64,000 bases of DNA from an uncultured bacterium (lineage in GTDB: Bacteria > Pseudomonadota > Alphaproteobacteria > Rhodospirillales > Rhodospirillaceae): positions 1 to 64,000 of the forward strand of contig CAISTS010000061.1 in assembly GCA_903888485.1 (NCBI GenBank), in the 5' to 3' direction. Shown here in pieces: positions 16,955 through 24,907 of this stretch; positions within the stretch are counted from its first letter, which is position 1, and every line of letters begins with the position of its first letter. The position numbers were made by a program, and so were the translations under genes. The notes beneath the pieces are model-generated. The model ran no database searches. It had not been told where the DNA came from and saw only the letters and a list, made by a program, of their open reading frames with translations.

Positions 16955-17941
16955 TCAGTGCACGTGGGCTACGGCGACGTGGGATCGTCCGTCCCGGCGC
17001 GCGCTGTGCTTGGCGGTGAACATCGCGTGGCTGGCTTGCTGCAGAAGACGTTCGGCGGTCTCGCGCGCCGAGAACGCCGGGGTGCTGCCCTTGACCGCCA
17101 GAGCGGCCACACCGCCCGCAACCGTCACGACATGTTTGCCGTCGCGCGTTTCAACCGCGCCGGTGATGGCGTCGCTGAGGCTCTTGGCTGTGGCGAGCGC
17201 CTGGCCCGCGAGCAGGAAGTCGGTCAGGACAACGGCGAACTCGTCGCCGCCGAGGCGCGCGACAAGGTTGGCCGGATCGCGGGCCGCCGACAGCCGCGTA
17301 GCCGTGCACCGCAGGACATCGTCGCCGATCGCCTGGCCAAAAGCTTCGTTGAGGAACTTGGTGCCGTTCAGATTGAATAGCGCCACCCCGACCATGCCCC
17401 CGCGGGCGGCATTATCCGCGACCGCCTGCGTGAGCCGCTCGGTGAAGGCGGCGCGGTTGGGAAGTCCGGTGAGTGCGTCCACGTAGGCCGCGCGCGTGAG
17501 CACGCTCTCGCGCGCATGCTGGGCGAGGGCATACCGGATCGCGCGCTCGAGACCTTCGACGGTCAGTTCGCCTTTGACGAGGAAGTCATAAGCACCGTGC
17601 GCAAGTGCGCCCTCGTCTATGGCGCGGTCGTCAAGTGCCGAAACGACAATGAACGGTACGTCGACATCGAAACGCTTGGCTTCGTCCATGAGGTCGAAAC
17701 CGGTATGCGGGCGCAAATGATAGTCGGTCAAACACAGATCGACGCGCTCGCGCGTCAGGATCTGCAGCGCAGAAGGAATAGTGTCGGCCAGATGAATCCG
17801 CGAAGCGGGCACGCCGACGGTGCGCAAGAAGCGTTTGATGAGCGCGGCGTCGATGGCGTTGTCTTCGAACAGAAGCACGCTCAGTTCGGCCGGCGTATAG
17901 CTCCTAGCGCCGGACGGCGCGTGGTCTAGCGAATCGGTCAT
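16955..17941 (-). CDS. Response regulator with REC and GGDEF domains (atypical metal site)
   Basis: 328 residues. An REC receiver covers about 18-140, with the phospho-acceptor aspartate in LCLTDYHL, preceded by acidic residues in LLFEDNAIDAA and followed by the conserved lysine in FLVKGE. A GGDEF domain follows from DALTGLPNRAAF, with intact RLGGDEFAVVL. However the metal-ligand region normally reading DxDxFKxxND is FNLNGTKFLNE here, so the first metal aspartate is Asn. Activity may be reduced or absent. No inhibitory RxxD is seen five residues before GGDEF (AARDPANLVARLGGDEF has RD in another register). First gene of an operon with the degenerate-GGDEF membrane protein. Confidence 0.88.
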   Translation of the reverse strand: MTDSLDHAPSGARSYTPAELSVLLFEDNAIDAALIKRFLRTVGVPASRIHLADTIPSALQILTRERVDLCLTDYHLRPHTGFDLMDEAKRFDVDVPFIVVSALDDRAIDEGALAHGAYDFLVKGELTVEGLERAIRYALAQHARESVLTRAAYVDALTGLPNRAAFTERLTQAVADNAARGGMVGVALFNLNGTKFLNEAFGQAIGDDVLRCTATRLSAARDPANLVARLGGDEFAVVLTDFLLAGQALATAKSLSDAITGAVETRDGKHVVTVAGGVAALAVKGSTPAFSARETAERLLQQASHAMFTAKHSARRDGRSHVAVAHVH

Positions 17942-18645
17942 CCTATCTCCGGGTGGGCCCGATCTCGTCGCAACGTATGCGGTGCGCGGAGGCCCTTGTT
18001 ATGTTGAGCGCCACTTTACGTCCGCAGGGGTTGATAGATCGTGAACTTCGCGGGCGACGGCACGCTGAGCGTCGCACGGTACATTGCGTTTTCCAGGGTA
18101 TCTCCTTGGAACGATTCCAGGAACGACCTCCTCACCCTTGGAGTCGGGTAATTTCGCGCCGATGACATCACGCTGCGCGTGCAGCAGCTTGTACGCCGGT
18201 GTGCGGGCAGCGGTAAGGTGTGGATCGTGCACGGCGCGCGCGCTTGTTACGAACCAAGTGTCATTTGTTGGCAGCGTAGGGTCACTGACGCAGCGCACTA
18301 ATCGACGAAAAATCCGCGCTTTTTTGACTTGAACTTTTCAAACCCCCGATTTTGAACGACAAAATCGCATGATGTGCGCGCACGTATGAAAATTCAGGGA
18401 AAAATTACAGGCTCCTTGCCGCGCCGCAGTAGACATTCAGACTTGACATAGACCGGCCCATGCCGTTGGTTACGGCTCGTTAATGGGTGGCTAGAGGGGA
18501 AGTGTTGGGGAGGCGCCGGTGCCGAAATCCATGATCGGCCTGGAAGAGGGAAAGTATTGCCAAGCTCGGCATCGCCCTGGTAGACCCACACAGCTTTTCG
18601 CCTATTAAAACCGAGCAACAACGCTAATTAGTTTCGAGTGAACGC
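17942..18645. other. 704-bp non-coding stretch upstream of the TonB operon
   Basis: Separates the divergent GGDEF and TonB operons and is noticeably more AT-rich near 18300-18450. It holds a possible small minus-strand ORF (18016-18168). A TTGACA hexamer at 18443-18448 could be a -35 element, but I see no good -10 at 17 bp. Promoters for both flanking operons must lie here. I see no tRNA or recognised regulatory RNA. Confidence 0.5.
18016..18168 (-). CDS. Possible small protein, 50 residues
   Basis: An ATG-initiated minus-strand frame with local codon use that resembles the genome's genes, ending FTIYQPLRT. The N-terminal part is basic (RVRRS) and the rest neutral with SFQGDTLENAMYRATLSV. 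No good ribosome binding site precedes the ATG. An overlapping longer frame (17999-18298) has rarer AGG/AGA codons and looks less gene-like. I recognise no family. It would lie just upstream of the REC-GGDEF gene on the same strand. Confidence 0.25.
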   Translation of the reverse strand: MSSARNYPTPRVRRSFLESFQGDTLENAMYRATLSVPSPAKFTIYQPLRT

Positions 18646-19284
18646 ATGGAATATTATTCAAGCTCCGCCTCGACTACTCCGGCGACAAACTATCGGCGAC
18701 TGGGCGGCTTCGCGTTCGTCGTCGTACTCCACATCGGCTTGCTGTACGCGTTGCAGTCGGGTCTGGCGAAGACGCTGGTGAACAAAGTCATCGGCCCGAT
18801 GGAAACGCGCGTGATCGAAGAGATCAAGCCGGAAGAAGAAGAGCCGCCGCCGCCGCCGCCGAAGTTCCAAGCGCCGCCGCCGGTGTTCGTCGATATGCCG
18901 GACGTGGCCATCACCGAGGCCCCGACGAACAACACCATTACCGCCACCAACGCGCCGCCGAAGGCCGCGCCGCCGCCGCCCAAGGCGGACGTCATCATTC
19001 CGCCCCGGCAAAATCCGCGTAGCCCGATCGCCCAGCCTGAATATCCGACGATGTCACGTCGTCTCGGTGAAGAAGGCGCCACGGTCCTCTTGCTGACTCT
19101 GGATGAAGATGGCCGAGTCACCGCTGCTTCGGTTGCTGAGACGAGCGGCTTCGAGCGTCTCGATGAAGCCGCGGTCAAGGAAGCGCTGCGTCCGCGCAAC
19201 TGGAGATTCATCCCCGGCACGATCAACGGCAAGAACGCCGGCATGCAGTTCAAATTCAGAGTTGTCTTCAAGATTGAGAAATGA
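18646..19284 (+). CDS. tonB: TonB-family energy transducer
   Basis: Inner-membrane-anchored protein that spans the periplasm and passes proton-motive energy to outer-membrane TonB-dependent receptors. 212 residues: a membrane helix at about 20-40 with the functionally important His (VVVLHIGLLYAL), a Glu/Pro-rich linker (EEEEPPPPPPKFQAPPP), and a C-terminal TonB domain from about 125 to the end (PEYPTMSRRLGEEG, then GFERLDEAAVKEALRPRNWR). It heads a five-gene cluster with ExbB, two ExbD and a TPR protein. No receptor gene is nearby, so the system probably serves distant receptors. Confidence 0.93.
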   Translation: MEYYSSSASTTPATNYRRLGGFAFVVVLHIGLLYALQSGLAKTLVNKVIGPMETRVIEEIKPEEEEPPPPPPKFQAPPPVFVDMPDVAITEAPTNNTITATNAPPKAAPPPPKADVIIPPRQNPRSPIAQPEYPTMSRRLGEEGATVLLLTLDEDGRVTAASVAETSGFERLDEAAVKEALRPRNWRFIPGTINGKNAGMQFKFRVVFKIEK

Positions 19285-19356
19285 GCGGCCTAAGCCCAGC
19301 CGGTGAGTGCCGTCTGACGGGTCAAATTCGAGTTTAGAGTTAGTGAGGATCACAAC

Positions 19357-20289
19357 ATGAACACGCGTAACACTTTTGCTTCCAAACTGACGGCTTGGCT
19401 CTCGGCCATCGCCCTCGTGGCGGTTCTGGCCGGCGGCTCCGTCGCCTACGCGGCGGCTGATGCCACCGCTCCTGCCGCTGACGCGGCTGCCACCGCTCCT
19501 GCCGCTGACGCGGCTGCCGCTGACCCGGCCGCGGCTCCGGTCGATCCGGCTGCTGCTCCGGCTGATCCGTCCGCGGCGGGCTCTCCGACCGGTAACGCCA
19601 GCACCGCTGGTGCCGGCGAAGCGGTCGAGAACCCGTACGGTATCGAGCACATGTGGGAACAGGGTGACATGGTCGCCCGCACCGTTCTCATCATCCTGAT
19701 CATCATGTCGGCCGGCAGCTGGTACATCACCATCATGCGCCTGATCGACCAGGCCATCCTGATCAAGCAAGCCACCAACGCGCAGAAGAGCTTCTGGGCC
19801 GCCGGCAGCCTCAAGGACGGTCTCGCGAAGCTCGAGCCGAACAGCGCCTTCCGCGCCATCGTCACCGACGGCCTCAAGGCCGCCGAACATCACGACGGCA
19901 AGCTCACCGACCAAATCGACATGAACGAGTGGGTGTCGATGTCGCTGCAGCGCGCCACGGACGCCATCAACTTCCGCCTGCAGTCGGGCGTGGCCTTCCT
20001 GGCCTCGGTGGGCTCGGTCTCGCCGTTCGTCGGTCTGTTCGGCACGGTGTGGGGCATTCTGAACGCCCTTATCGCCATCGGTGTCGCCGGTCAGGTGTCG
20101 ATCGACCGCGTCGCCGGTCCTCTCGGTGAAGCGCTCATCATGACCGCCATCGGTCTGGCGGTCGCGGTGCCGGCGGTGCTCGGTTACAACCTCATCGTCC
20201 GTCGCAACAAGGTCGCTCTGGAACGCGTGCGCAACTTCAGCGCAGACGTCCATGCTGTGTTGCTGGCCGGCGGCGCCAAGCGCGCTTAA
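19357..20289 (+). CDS. exbB: MotA/TolQ/ExbB proton-channel protein with Ala/Pro-rich extension
   Basis: Proton-channel subunit of the TonB system. 310 residues. A signal-like helix (about 12-32) is followed by a 60-residue Ala/Asp/Pro-rich periplasmic segment, then the ExbB core with membrane helices near 105-125, 205-230 and 255-280 and the conserved SVSPFVGLFGTVWGILNA motif. Long-form ExbB proteins with such an N-terminal extension are known in alphaproteobacteria. The extension contains a perfect 27-bp tandem duplication (19462-19515). A GAGGATC site precedes the ATG. Lies 72 bp after tonB and 27 bp before the first exbD. Confidence 0.92.
   Translation: MNTRNTFASKLTAWLSAIALVAVLAGGSVAYAAADATAPAADAAATAPAADAAAADPAAAPVDPAAAPADPSAAGSPTGNASTAGAGEAVENPYGIEHMWEQGDMVARTVLIILIIMSAGSWYITIMRLIDQAILIKQATNAQKSFWAAGSLKDGLAKLEPNSAFRAIVTDGLKAAEHHDGKLTDQIDMNEWVSMSLQRATDAINFRLQSGVAFLASVGSVSPFVGLFGTVWGILNALIAIGVAGQVSIDRVAGPLGEALIMTAIGLAVAVPAVLGYNLIVRRNKVALERVRNFSADVHAVLLAGGAKRA
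19462..19515 (+). repeat. Perfect 27-bp tandem duplication in exbB
   Basis: Two identical 27-nt units in a row, each encoding ATAPAADAA in the periplasmic Ala/Pro-rich linker. Because the unit is a multiple of three, gain or loss changes linker length without breaking the frame. Confidence 0.9.
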
Positions 20290-20316
20290 CTAGCTTACGT
20301 TTAGGAGTTAATCGCC

Positions 20317-20760
20317 ATGGGTATGAGTGTAGGCGGGTCCGACGAAGAAGATGCCGTCAACTCGACGATCAATACGACGCCGCTTGTCGACGTCATGTTG
20401 GTGCTGTTGATCATCTTCCTCATCACCATCCCGGTGGTCACGAAAACGATCGAACTCAAGCTGCCGACGATTTCCAACGAAGTCACGGAAACCAAGCCTG
20501 AGAACATCGTGATCGAGGTCACCAAGGACGGAAAAACGTACTGGAACCAGACGTTGATCCGCATCGATGGCCTGCAGGCGCGCCTCGCGCAGTCTGCGGT
20601 GATCGTTCCGCAGCCCGAAGTTCATATCCGTGGCGACATCGATGCGCGTTTCGAGTTCATCGGCCGCGTCGTGGCCTCGGCTGGACGCGCGGGCATCTTG
20701 AAGGTGGGTTTCATCACCGACCCCGAGCTCCGCGCGTTGCCGCCCGGCATGTCGTTCTAA
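20317..20760 (+). CDS. exbD: ExbD-family biopolymer transport protein (first copy)
   Basis: 147-residue single-pass inner-membrane protein. The N-terminal cytosolic tail is followed by TTPLVDVMLVLLIIFLITI, with the proton-relay aspartate at residue 25. The periplasmic domain runs to PELRALPPGMSF. An AGGAGT site precedes the ATG. The N terminus (MGMSVG) is almost identical to the second ExbD 26 bp downstream, indicating duplication, but the rest has diverged considerably: this copy has a VVTKTIELKLPT stretch where the second has VQTHAVKLDMPR. Works with ExbB to drive TonB. Confidence 0.93.
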   Translation: MGMSVGGSDEEDAVNSTINTTPLVDVMLVLLIIFLITIPVVTKTIELKLPTISNEVTETKPENIVIEVTKDGKTYWNQTLIRIDGLQARLAQSAVIVPQPEVHIRGDIDARFEFIGRVVASAGRAGILKVGFITDPELRALPPGMSF

Positions 20761-20785
20761 GCCGATCAAAGTTAGGAGTTGAGCC

Positions 20786-21217
20786 ATGGGTATGAGCGTA
20801 GGTTCGTCGTCCGGCGAAGACGAGGTGATGGTGGAAATGAACACCACGCCGCTGATCGACGTGATGCTTGTGCTGCTGATCATGTTCATCATGAGTCTGC
20901 CGGTGCAAACGCACGCCGTGAAGTTGGACATGCCGCGTCCGAACGCCAATCCGAACAAGCCGCAGACGCAGGCTGCCGCGGTCGATCTCGAAGTGGACTT
21001 CGACGGCACGATCCTGTGGAACGGCAACGTTGTTGAATCGTTCGACCAACTCGCGCGCTATCTCGCCAGCGTCGCGGCGAAGGACGTTCAGGATGAAATT
21101 CACCTGCGTCCCAACCGGCTGGCGAAGTACGACACGGTCGCCAAGACACTTGCCATCGCGCAGCGTCTGGGCGTCAAGAAGATCGGGTTCGTTGGCAATG
21201 AGCAATTCCTGCAATAA
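20786..21217 (+). CDS. exbD2: ExbD-family biopolymer transport protein (second copy)
   Basis: 143 residues, same plan as the first copy: cytosolic tail, membrane helix with the essential Asp25 in TTPLIDVMLVLLIMFIMS, then a periplasmic domain ending RLGVKKIGFVGNEQFLQ. AGGAGT precedes the ATG at the same spacing as the first copy. Two different ExbD proteins in one cluster are typical of alphaproteobacterial and Xanthomonas TonB systems. In Xanthomonas the second copy is needed for only some substrates; whether that holds here is unknown. A terminator-like hairpin follows about 90 bp downstream, before the TPR gene. Confidence 0.93.
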   Translation: MGMSVGSSSGEDEVMVEMNTTPLIDVMLVLLIMFIMSLPVQTHAVKLDMPRPNANPNKPQTQAAAVDLEVDFDGTILWNGNVVESFDQLARYLASVAAKDVQDEIHLRPNRLAKYDTVAKTLAIAQRLGVKKIGFVGNEQFLQ

Positions 21218-21309
21218 GCGGGAATTGCCACAAAAATAGGCCCGCCATAAAAGGGCCAAACTCGCCGGCGAAGGTATTGGTTTAGGGAGACCTGCTCCTT
21301 ATAGGAAAC

Positions 21310-21349
21310 GGGAGTGCCGTAGCGGGGATTCCGTACGGCGTTCCTTTTT
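21310..21349 (+). terminator. Intrinsic-terminator-like hairpin between exbD2 and the TPR gene
   Basis: A 12-bp stem (GGGAGTGCCGTA / TACGGCGTTCCT, with G-T pairs) and 12-nt loop is followed by a T-run. It lies 22 bp before the TPR-gene start and may partly terminate transcription, lowering expression of the TPR gene relative to exbBD. Confidence 0.6.
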
Positions 21350-21370
21350 GACGTTTGAGAGAGGGCCATT

Positions 21371-22627
21371 ATGAAGACATCGACCACTGTTTCGCGCATT
21401 GCACTGTCGCTTGCGCTGGCGTTTGGAGTTGCCGGCGCCGGCATCGTTCTCACTCCGCCGGCGATCGCCGGGGAGAAGCCCCCCACCGTCAGCCCCGCTG
21501 TCGGCAAGCCGCTGCAGGAAGCTCAGGCGCTCCTGAAGGGCAACAAGGGCAAGGAAGCCGCGGAGAAGGCCACTGCAGCCGTCGCCGCCGCCAAGTCCCC
21601 TTACGAAATCTTCGTCGCCAACGAAATCCTGGGTGCATCCTACATCAACGCCAAGGACTTCCCGAACGCGGTGAAGGCTTTCGAAGCTTCGCTCGCCACC
21701 GGCCAGATGCAGGGTCCGGAAAAGGTGCAGCGCTTGAAGATGCTCACGCAGGTGCACTACCAGAGCAAGAACTACCCCAAGACCATCGAGATGGCGAACC
21801 AGTACATGAAGGAAGCTCCGACCGACACGGAGATCCCGGTGCTGGTGGCGCAGAGCTACTACCTGCAGAACAACTTCAAGCAGGCTTCGGAGTCGCTGCG
21901 CGCGATTGTGAAGTCGTCGGACTCCGCCGGCCGTCCGGTGAAGGAAGACACACTCAACCTTCTGATGAGTGCCGAGTATCAGCAGAAGAATGACGACGGC
22001 GTGCGCACGACGCTCGAGATGCTTGCCGTGCGTTATCCGAAGCCGCAGTACATGAAGGACCTCGTGACGATGTACGAGAAGACCCTTCGTGGCGGCTCGA
22101 CCAAGACCGCGCTCGACGTGTTCGTGGTCAAGTTCAATGCGGGCCTGCTCACCAATGCGCAGGACTACACCAGCTTGACCGAACTTGCGCTGCAGGACGG
22201 TCTGCCGGGCCTGGCCAAGAAGGTCATGGATAAGGGCACTGCGGACGGCATTCTGGGCCAGGGCGCTCAGAAGGACCGCGAAGCGCGCATGGCGACCATG
22301 GCCAACACCCAGGCTGCCACCGACCAAAAGGGCCTGGCGTCGGGTGAAGCCGAAGCCGCCAAAGCCAAGACCGGCGAAGCGCTGATCAAGTACGGCGAGG
22401 CCTATGCCACCTACGGCATGTTCGACAAGGCTGTTGCCGCCACCGAAGCCGGCGTCGCCAAAGGCGTTGCCGACAAGGACGATGCGCAGCTCCGTCTCGG
22501 TATCGTCTACATTCAGGCCGGCATGCGTGCGAAGGGCCTGGAGGCCTTCAAGGCGATCACGGCCGGTACGCCGTCGGCAGGGGTTGCCCAGCTGTGGCGG
22601 ATCGTCAGCCAGAACCAGAAGTCGTAG
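21371..22627 (+). CDS. Exported TPR-repeat protein of the TonB cluster
   Basis: 418 residues with a signal peptide (about 1-33, ending PPAIAG) and a mature region of helical tetratricopeptide-like repeats. Good examples are SPYEIFVANEILGASYINAKD, NFKQASESLRAIVKSS and the final GEAYATYGMFDKAV and AQLRLGIVYIQAGM units. Predicted periplasmic. Genes of this type close TonB-ExbB-ExbD-ExbD clusters in alphaproteobacteria. Its role is not established; a scaffold for the TonB complex is inference. A hairpin terminator follows at 22652. Confidence 0.85.
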   Translation: MKTSTTVSRIALSLALAFGVAGAGIVLTPPAIAGEKPPTVSPAVGKPLQEAQALLKGNKGKEAAEKATAAVAAAKSPYEIFVANEILGASYINAKDFPNAVKAFEASLATGQMQGPEKVQRLKMLTQVHYQSKNYPKTIEMANQYMKEAPTDTEIPVLVAQSYYLQNNFKQASESLRAIVKSSDSAGRPVKEDTLNLLMSAEYQQKNDDGVRTTLEMLAVRYPKPQYMKDLVTMYEKTLRGGSTKTALDVFVVKFNAGLLTNAQDYTSLTELALQDGLPGLAKKVMDKGTADGILGQGAQKDREARMATMANTQAATDQKGLASGEAEAAKAKTGEALIKYGEAYATYGMFDKAVAATEAGVAKGVADKDDAQLRLGIVYIQAGMRAKGLEAFKAITAGTPSAGVAQLWRIVSQNQKS

Positions 22628-22651
22628 TCGCGCCAAACGCGACCACACGGG

Positions 22652-22690
22652 AACGCCGGGCCAGGTCACTTCTGGTCCGGCGTTTCGCGT
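22652..22690 (+). terminator. Intrinsic terminator after the TonB operon
   Basis: A 13-bp stem (AACGCCGGGCCAG / CTGGTCCGGCGTT, one G-T pair, 7-nt loop) is followed by T-rich sequence. It lies 25 bp after the TPR-gene stop. Confidence 0.75.
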
Positions 22691-22853
22691 TTTAGGTGTT
22701 GTGGGAGGCGCTTAGACCGCCCGCTGCCCCATTCTGTCTGCAATTGGGTGTCACACTATCGCCAAATGCCGGGCAGTCTTTTTGCTCCGCCTGGGGTAAA
22801 CTTGTCGCCACCTCGCGGGCACCATCCCGCCGCGCTTCACTGAGGGTAACGCC

Positions 22854-23849
22854 ATGCTGATCCGCCATAAGAAGGCTTCCGACGTCGCATCCCACGAAAT
22901 CACGCCCAAGGACGTCTACGTCAACCGGCGGCGCTTTATGCAAGCGAGCGGCTTGATTGCCGGCTCGATCGCCCTGGGCGCTCTACCGAGTGCCGCGGCT
23001 GTGTTGCCTGCGAAAGGCCAAAAATTCGCCGATGTGAAGAAGGGCTACAGCAAGCTCGGCGACACGGATTCGCTTTCGCCGCCTGAAGCCATTTACAGCT
23101 ACAACAACTACTATGAATTCGGCTCCAGCAAGGAAGACCCGGCGAAGAATGCCGGTCCGTTCAAGCCGCTGCCGTGGACCATCAAAGTCGATGGGTTGTG
23201 CAATAAGCCCGGCACGATTTCCTTTGAGGACTTCATCAAGCCGCATGCGCTCGAGGAGCGCGTTTACCGGATGCGCTGCGTCGAGGCCTGGTCGATGGTG
23301 ATTCCGTGGAACGGGATTTCCCTTGGCGAGGTCATCAAGCGTTTCGAGCCGCAAGGCAGCGCCAAGTACGTGCGCTTCGAGACCGTCGTGCGCCCCGAAG
23401 AGATGGTCGGTCAGCGCGACCGTCACAATTTGCCATGGCCCTACATCGAAGGACTGCGTCTCGATGAAGCGGCCAATCCGCTCGCGATCCTGGCCATAGG
23501 GATCTACGGCGATCCATTGCTCAATCAGAACGGCGCGCCGATTCGCCTGGTGACGCCGTGGAAATACGGCTTCAAAGGCGTCAAATCGATCGTGCGTATG
23601 AGTTTTGTCGAGGAGCAGCCGAAGAACACCTGGCAGGTGATGAACCCGGGCGAGTACGGCTTCTATTCCAACGTCAATCCCGAGGTCGATCATCCGCGCT
23701 GGAGCCAGGCCTCGGAGCGGCGCATCGGCGGCAGCGGCGGCGGACTGCGCGGCCTGATCGCACCCCGTCAGGAAACGCTGATGTTCAACGGCTATGCCGA
23801 GGAAGTCGCGCAGCTCTATGCTGGGATGGATCTCAAGAAGTTCTATTAG
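22854..23849 (+). CDS. msrP: Protein-methionine-sulfoxide reductase catalytic subunit MsrP
   Basis: Periplasmic molybdenum enzyme that repairs oxidised methionine in envelope proteins, using electrons from membrane partner MsrQ. 331 residues with a twin-arginine signal ([11 protein letters not shown] at 24-34, then a hydrophobic stretch to about 50). The molybdenum-ligand cysteine is Cys142 in [12 protein letters not shown], and [15 protein letters not shown] and the C-terminal MFNGY are conserved. Length agrees with E. coli MsrP (334). The msrQ gene follows 23 bp later. Oxidative-chlorine stress regulation is known in E. coli but no cognate sensor is visible here. Confidence 0.96.
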   Translation: MLIRHKKASDVASHEITPKDVYVNRRRFMQASGLIAGSIALGALPSAAAVLPAKGQKFADVKKGYSKLGDTDSLSPPEAIYSYNNYYEFGSSKEDPAKNAGPFKPLPWTIKVDGLCNKPGTISFEDFIKPHALEERVYRMRCVEAWSMVIPWNGISLGEVIKRFEPQGSAKYVRFETVVRPEEMVGQRDRHNLPWPYIEGLRLDEAANPLAILAIGIYGDPLLNQNGAPIRLVTPWKYGFKGVKSIVRMSFVEEQPKNTWQVMNPGEYGFYSNVNPEVDHPRWSQASERRIGGSGGGLRGLIAPRQETLMFNGYAEEVAQLYAGMDLKKFY

Positions 23850-23872
23850 CGCCCGGAAGATCGGCAGAACTC

Positions 23873-24502
23873 ATGTCCGCCGACGTCACGTCCGCCCGCT
23901 CCTCGCAAGGTTTCTCCTGGGACAGCCTCTTGCGCCGCGGCCTCAAGCCGATGGCGCACGTCCTGTGTCTTGCGCCGCTGCTCTGGCTCATTTACCGCGG
24001 CTTCAACAGTAGTCTCGGCGCCAATCCGGTCGAGTTCGTCATCCGCTATCTCGGTGATTGGGCGCTGCGCTTTTTGCTGATCGCATTGGCGGTGACGCCG
24101 GTGCGTCTCATCACGGGCTGGCTGATTGTCGCGCGGCTACGGCGCACGCTCGGCCTCTATGCCTTCGCCTACGTCGTTATTCACATCATGAGCTATGTTG
24201 GCCTCGATCACTTCTTCGACTGGGCGACGATCTGGGCCGACATCGTCAAGCGCACCTACATCACCGTCGGCATGGCCGCGCTTCTCATGTTGCTTCCGCT
24301 CGCAATCACGTCGACCGACGGCATGATCAAAAGGCTCGGCGGCGCGCGCTGGCGCCGCTTGCACATGCTGGTCTATCCCGCGGGAATCGCGGGCGTGATC
24401 CACTATTTTCTGATGATCAAAGCCGGCTACAAAGAGCCGCTGATCTATGCGTTGATCCTGACCGCGTTGTTCGGCGTCCGCCTGTTCAAGCGCTTGGCCT
24501 AG
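23873..24502 (+). CDS. msrQ: Heme-binding membrane subunit MsrQ
   Basis: Cytochrome b-type membrane partner of MsrP, passing electrons to it from the respiratory chain. 209 residues with about six membrane helices and the ferric-reductase-like features LRRTLGLYAFAYVVIHIMSY and RRLHMLVYPAGIAGVIHYF, whose histidines are the likely heme ligands. I chose ATG 23873 (MSADVTSARSS), 23 bp after msrP; the frame is open further upstream but overlaps msrP. Its stop overlaps by a few bases a possible small convergent gene. Confidence 0.94.
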   Translation: MSADVTSARSSQGFSWDSLLRRGLKPMAHVLCLAPLLWLIYRGFNSSLGANPVEFVIRYLGDWALRFLLIALAVTPVRLITGWLIVARLRRTLGLYAFAYVVIHIMSYVGLDHFFDWATIWADIVKRTYITVGMAALLMLLPLAITSTDGMIKRLGGARWRRLHMLVYPAGIAGVIHYFLMIKAGYKEPLIYALILTALFGVRLFKRLA

Positions 24503-24672
24503 CGCCCAGAGGCAGGTTGCGGCGCGCGCGCGGCGCGCTTCAACGAGATGCGCAAGGCGCCTTGCGCATTCCGCCAGGCGGTGACGGCGGGATGCGAAAT
24601 CACCGTACGCATCGCCTGCGTCCCGCCGGTGCGGCGCCACAGGCTGGATTTTCGGTTGATAGGTCTTTTCAC
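24499..24672 (-). CDS. Possible small basic protein, 57 residues
   Basis: A GTG-initiated minus-strand frame with a GAGG ribosome binding site seven bases upstream. It reads KRPINRKSSLWRRTGG, then a TVISHPAVTAWRNAQGALR stretch, and ends RAPQPASGR. It is strongly basic and has no membrane segment. It begins 40 bp after the stop of the small gene at 24713 on the same strand, so the two may form an operon. Its end overlaps the msrQ stop codon by 4 bp. It contains a perfect 22-bp palindrome. I recognise no family; confidence rests on codon use and the RBS. Confidence 0.4.
   Translation of the reverse strand: MKRPINRKSSLWRRTGGTQAMRTVISHPAVTAWRNAQGALRISLKRAARAPQPASGR
24548..24569. repeat. Perfect 22-bp palindrome
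   Basis: ATGCGCAAGGC followed directly by its reverse complement GCCTTGCGCAT. It lies inside the putative small gene at 24499-24672 and about 50 bp after msrQ. It may be a hairpin at the msrQ mRNA end or a protein-binding site. Confidence 0.6.
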
Positions 24673-24712
24673 GAAGGCGCCTCGGTGTTCACCCGGGGGG
24701 AGCCCCAGCGTC

Positions 24713-24907
24713 TCAATGGCGGCCTAGTGCCGCTGGTGCATTGAGCCGGTTCACGACCTGCAGCCACAGGGCGCAGTGTTTCCACGCGGCGGCGTGCAAA
24801 TGCTCCTTGGCCGTGCTGACGGCGAAGTCGAAAGCGCTCTGGCCGTGTGTACGGCGCAGTTCCTCAGCTAAGGCATCGACGTCCGTGCGGTAAAGCGGAT
24901 CGCTCAT
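24713..24907 (-). CDS. Small hypothetical protein, 64 residues
   Basis: ATG at 24907 preceded by GGAGG at six bases, which strongly supports translation. It has an acidic N terminus (MSDPLYRTDVDALAEELRR), a middle THGQSAFDFAVSTAKEHLH and a C-terminal helix AWKHCALWLQVVNRLN. It contains no membrane segment. I do not recognise a family. It is transcribed away from the PAS-GGDEF gene and toward msrQ. Confidence 0.65.
   Translation of the reverse strand: MSDPLYRTDVDALAEELRRTHGQSAFDFAVSTAKEHLHAAAWKHCALWLQVVNRLNAPAALGRH

Noticed and set aside
17999-18298. 99-codon minus-strand frame in the GGDEF/TonB gap
   Set aside because: Contains clustered rare AGG/AGA codons and no RBS. A shorter frame in another register has better codon use.
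21299-22669. 456-codon open frame on the minus strand opposite the TPR gene
   Set aside because: The plus-strand frame has a signal peptide and TPR repeats. The antisense protein is Arg/Gly/His-rich, as expected from GC-rich shadow frames.
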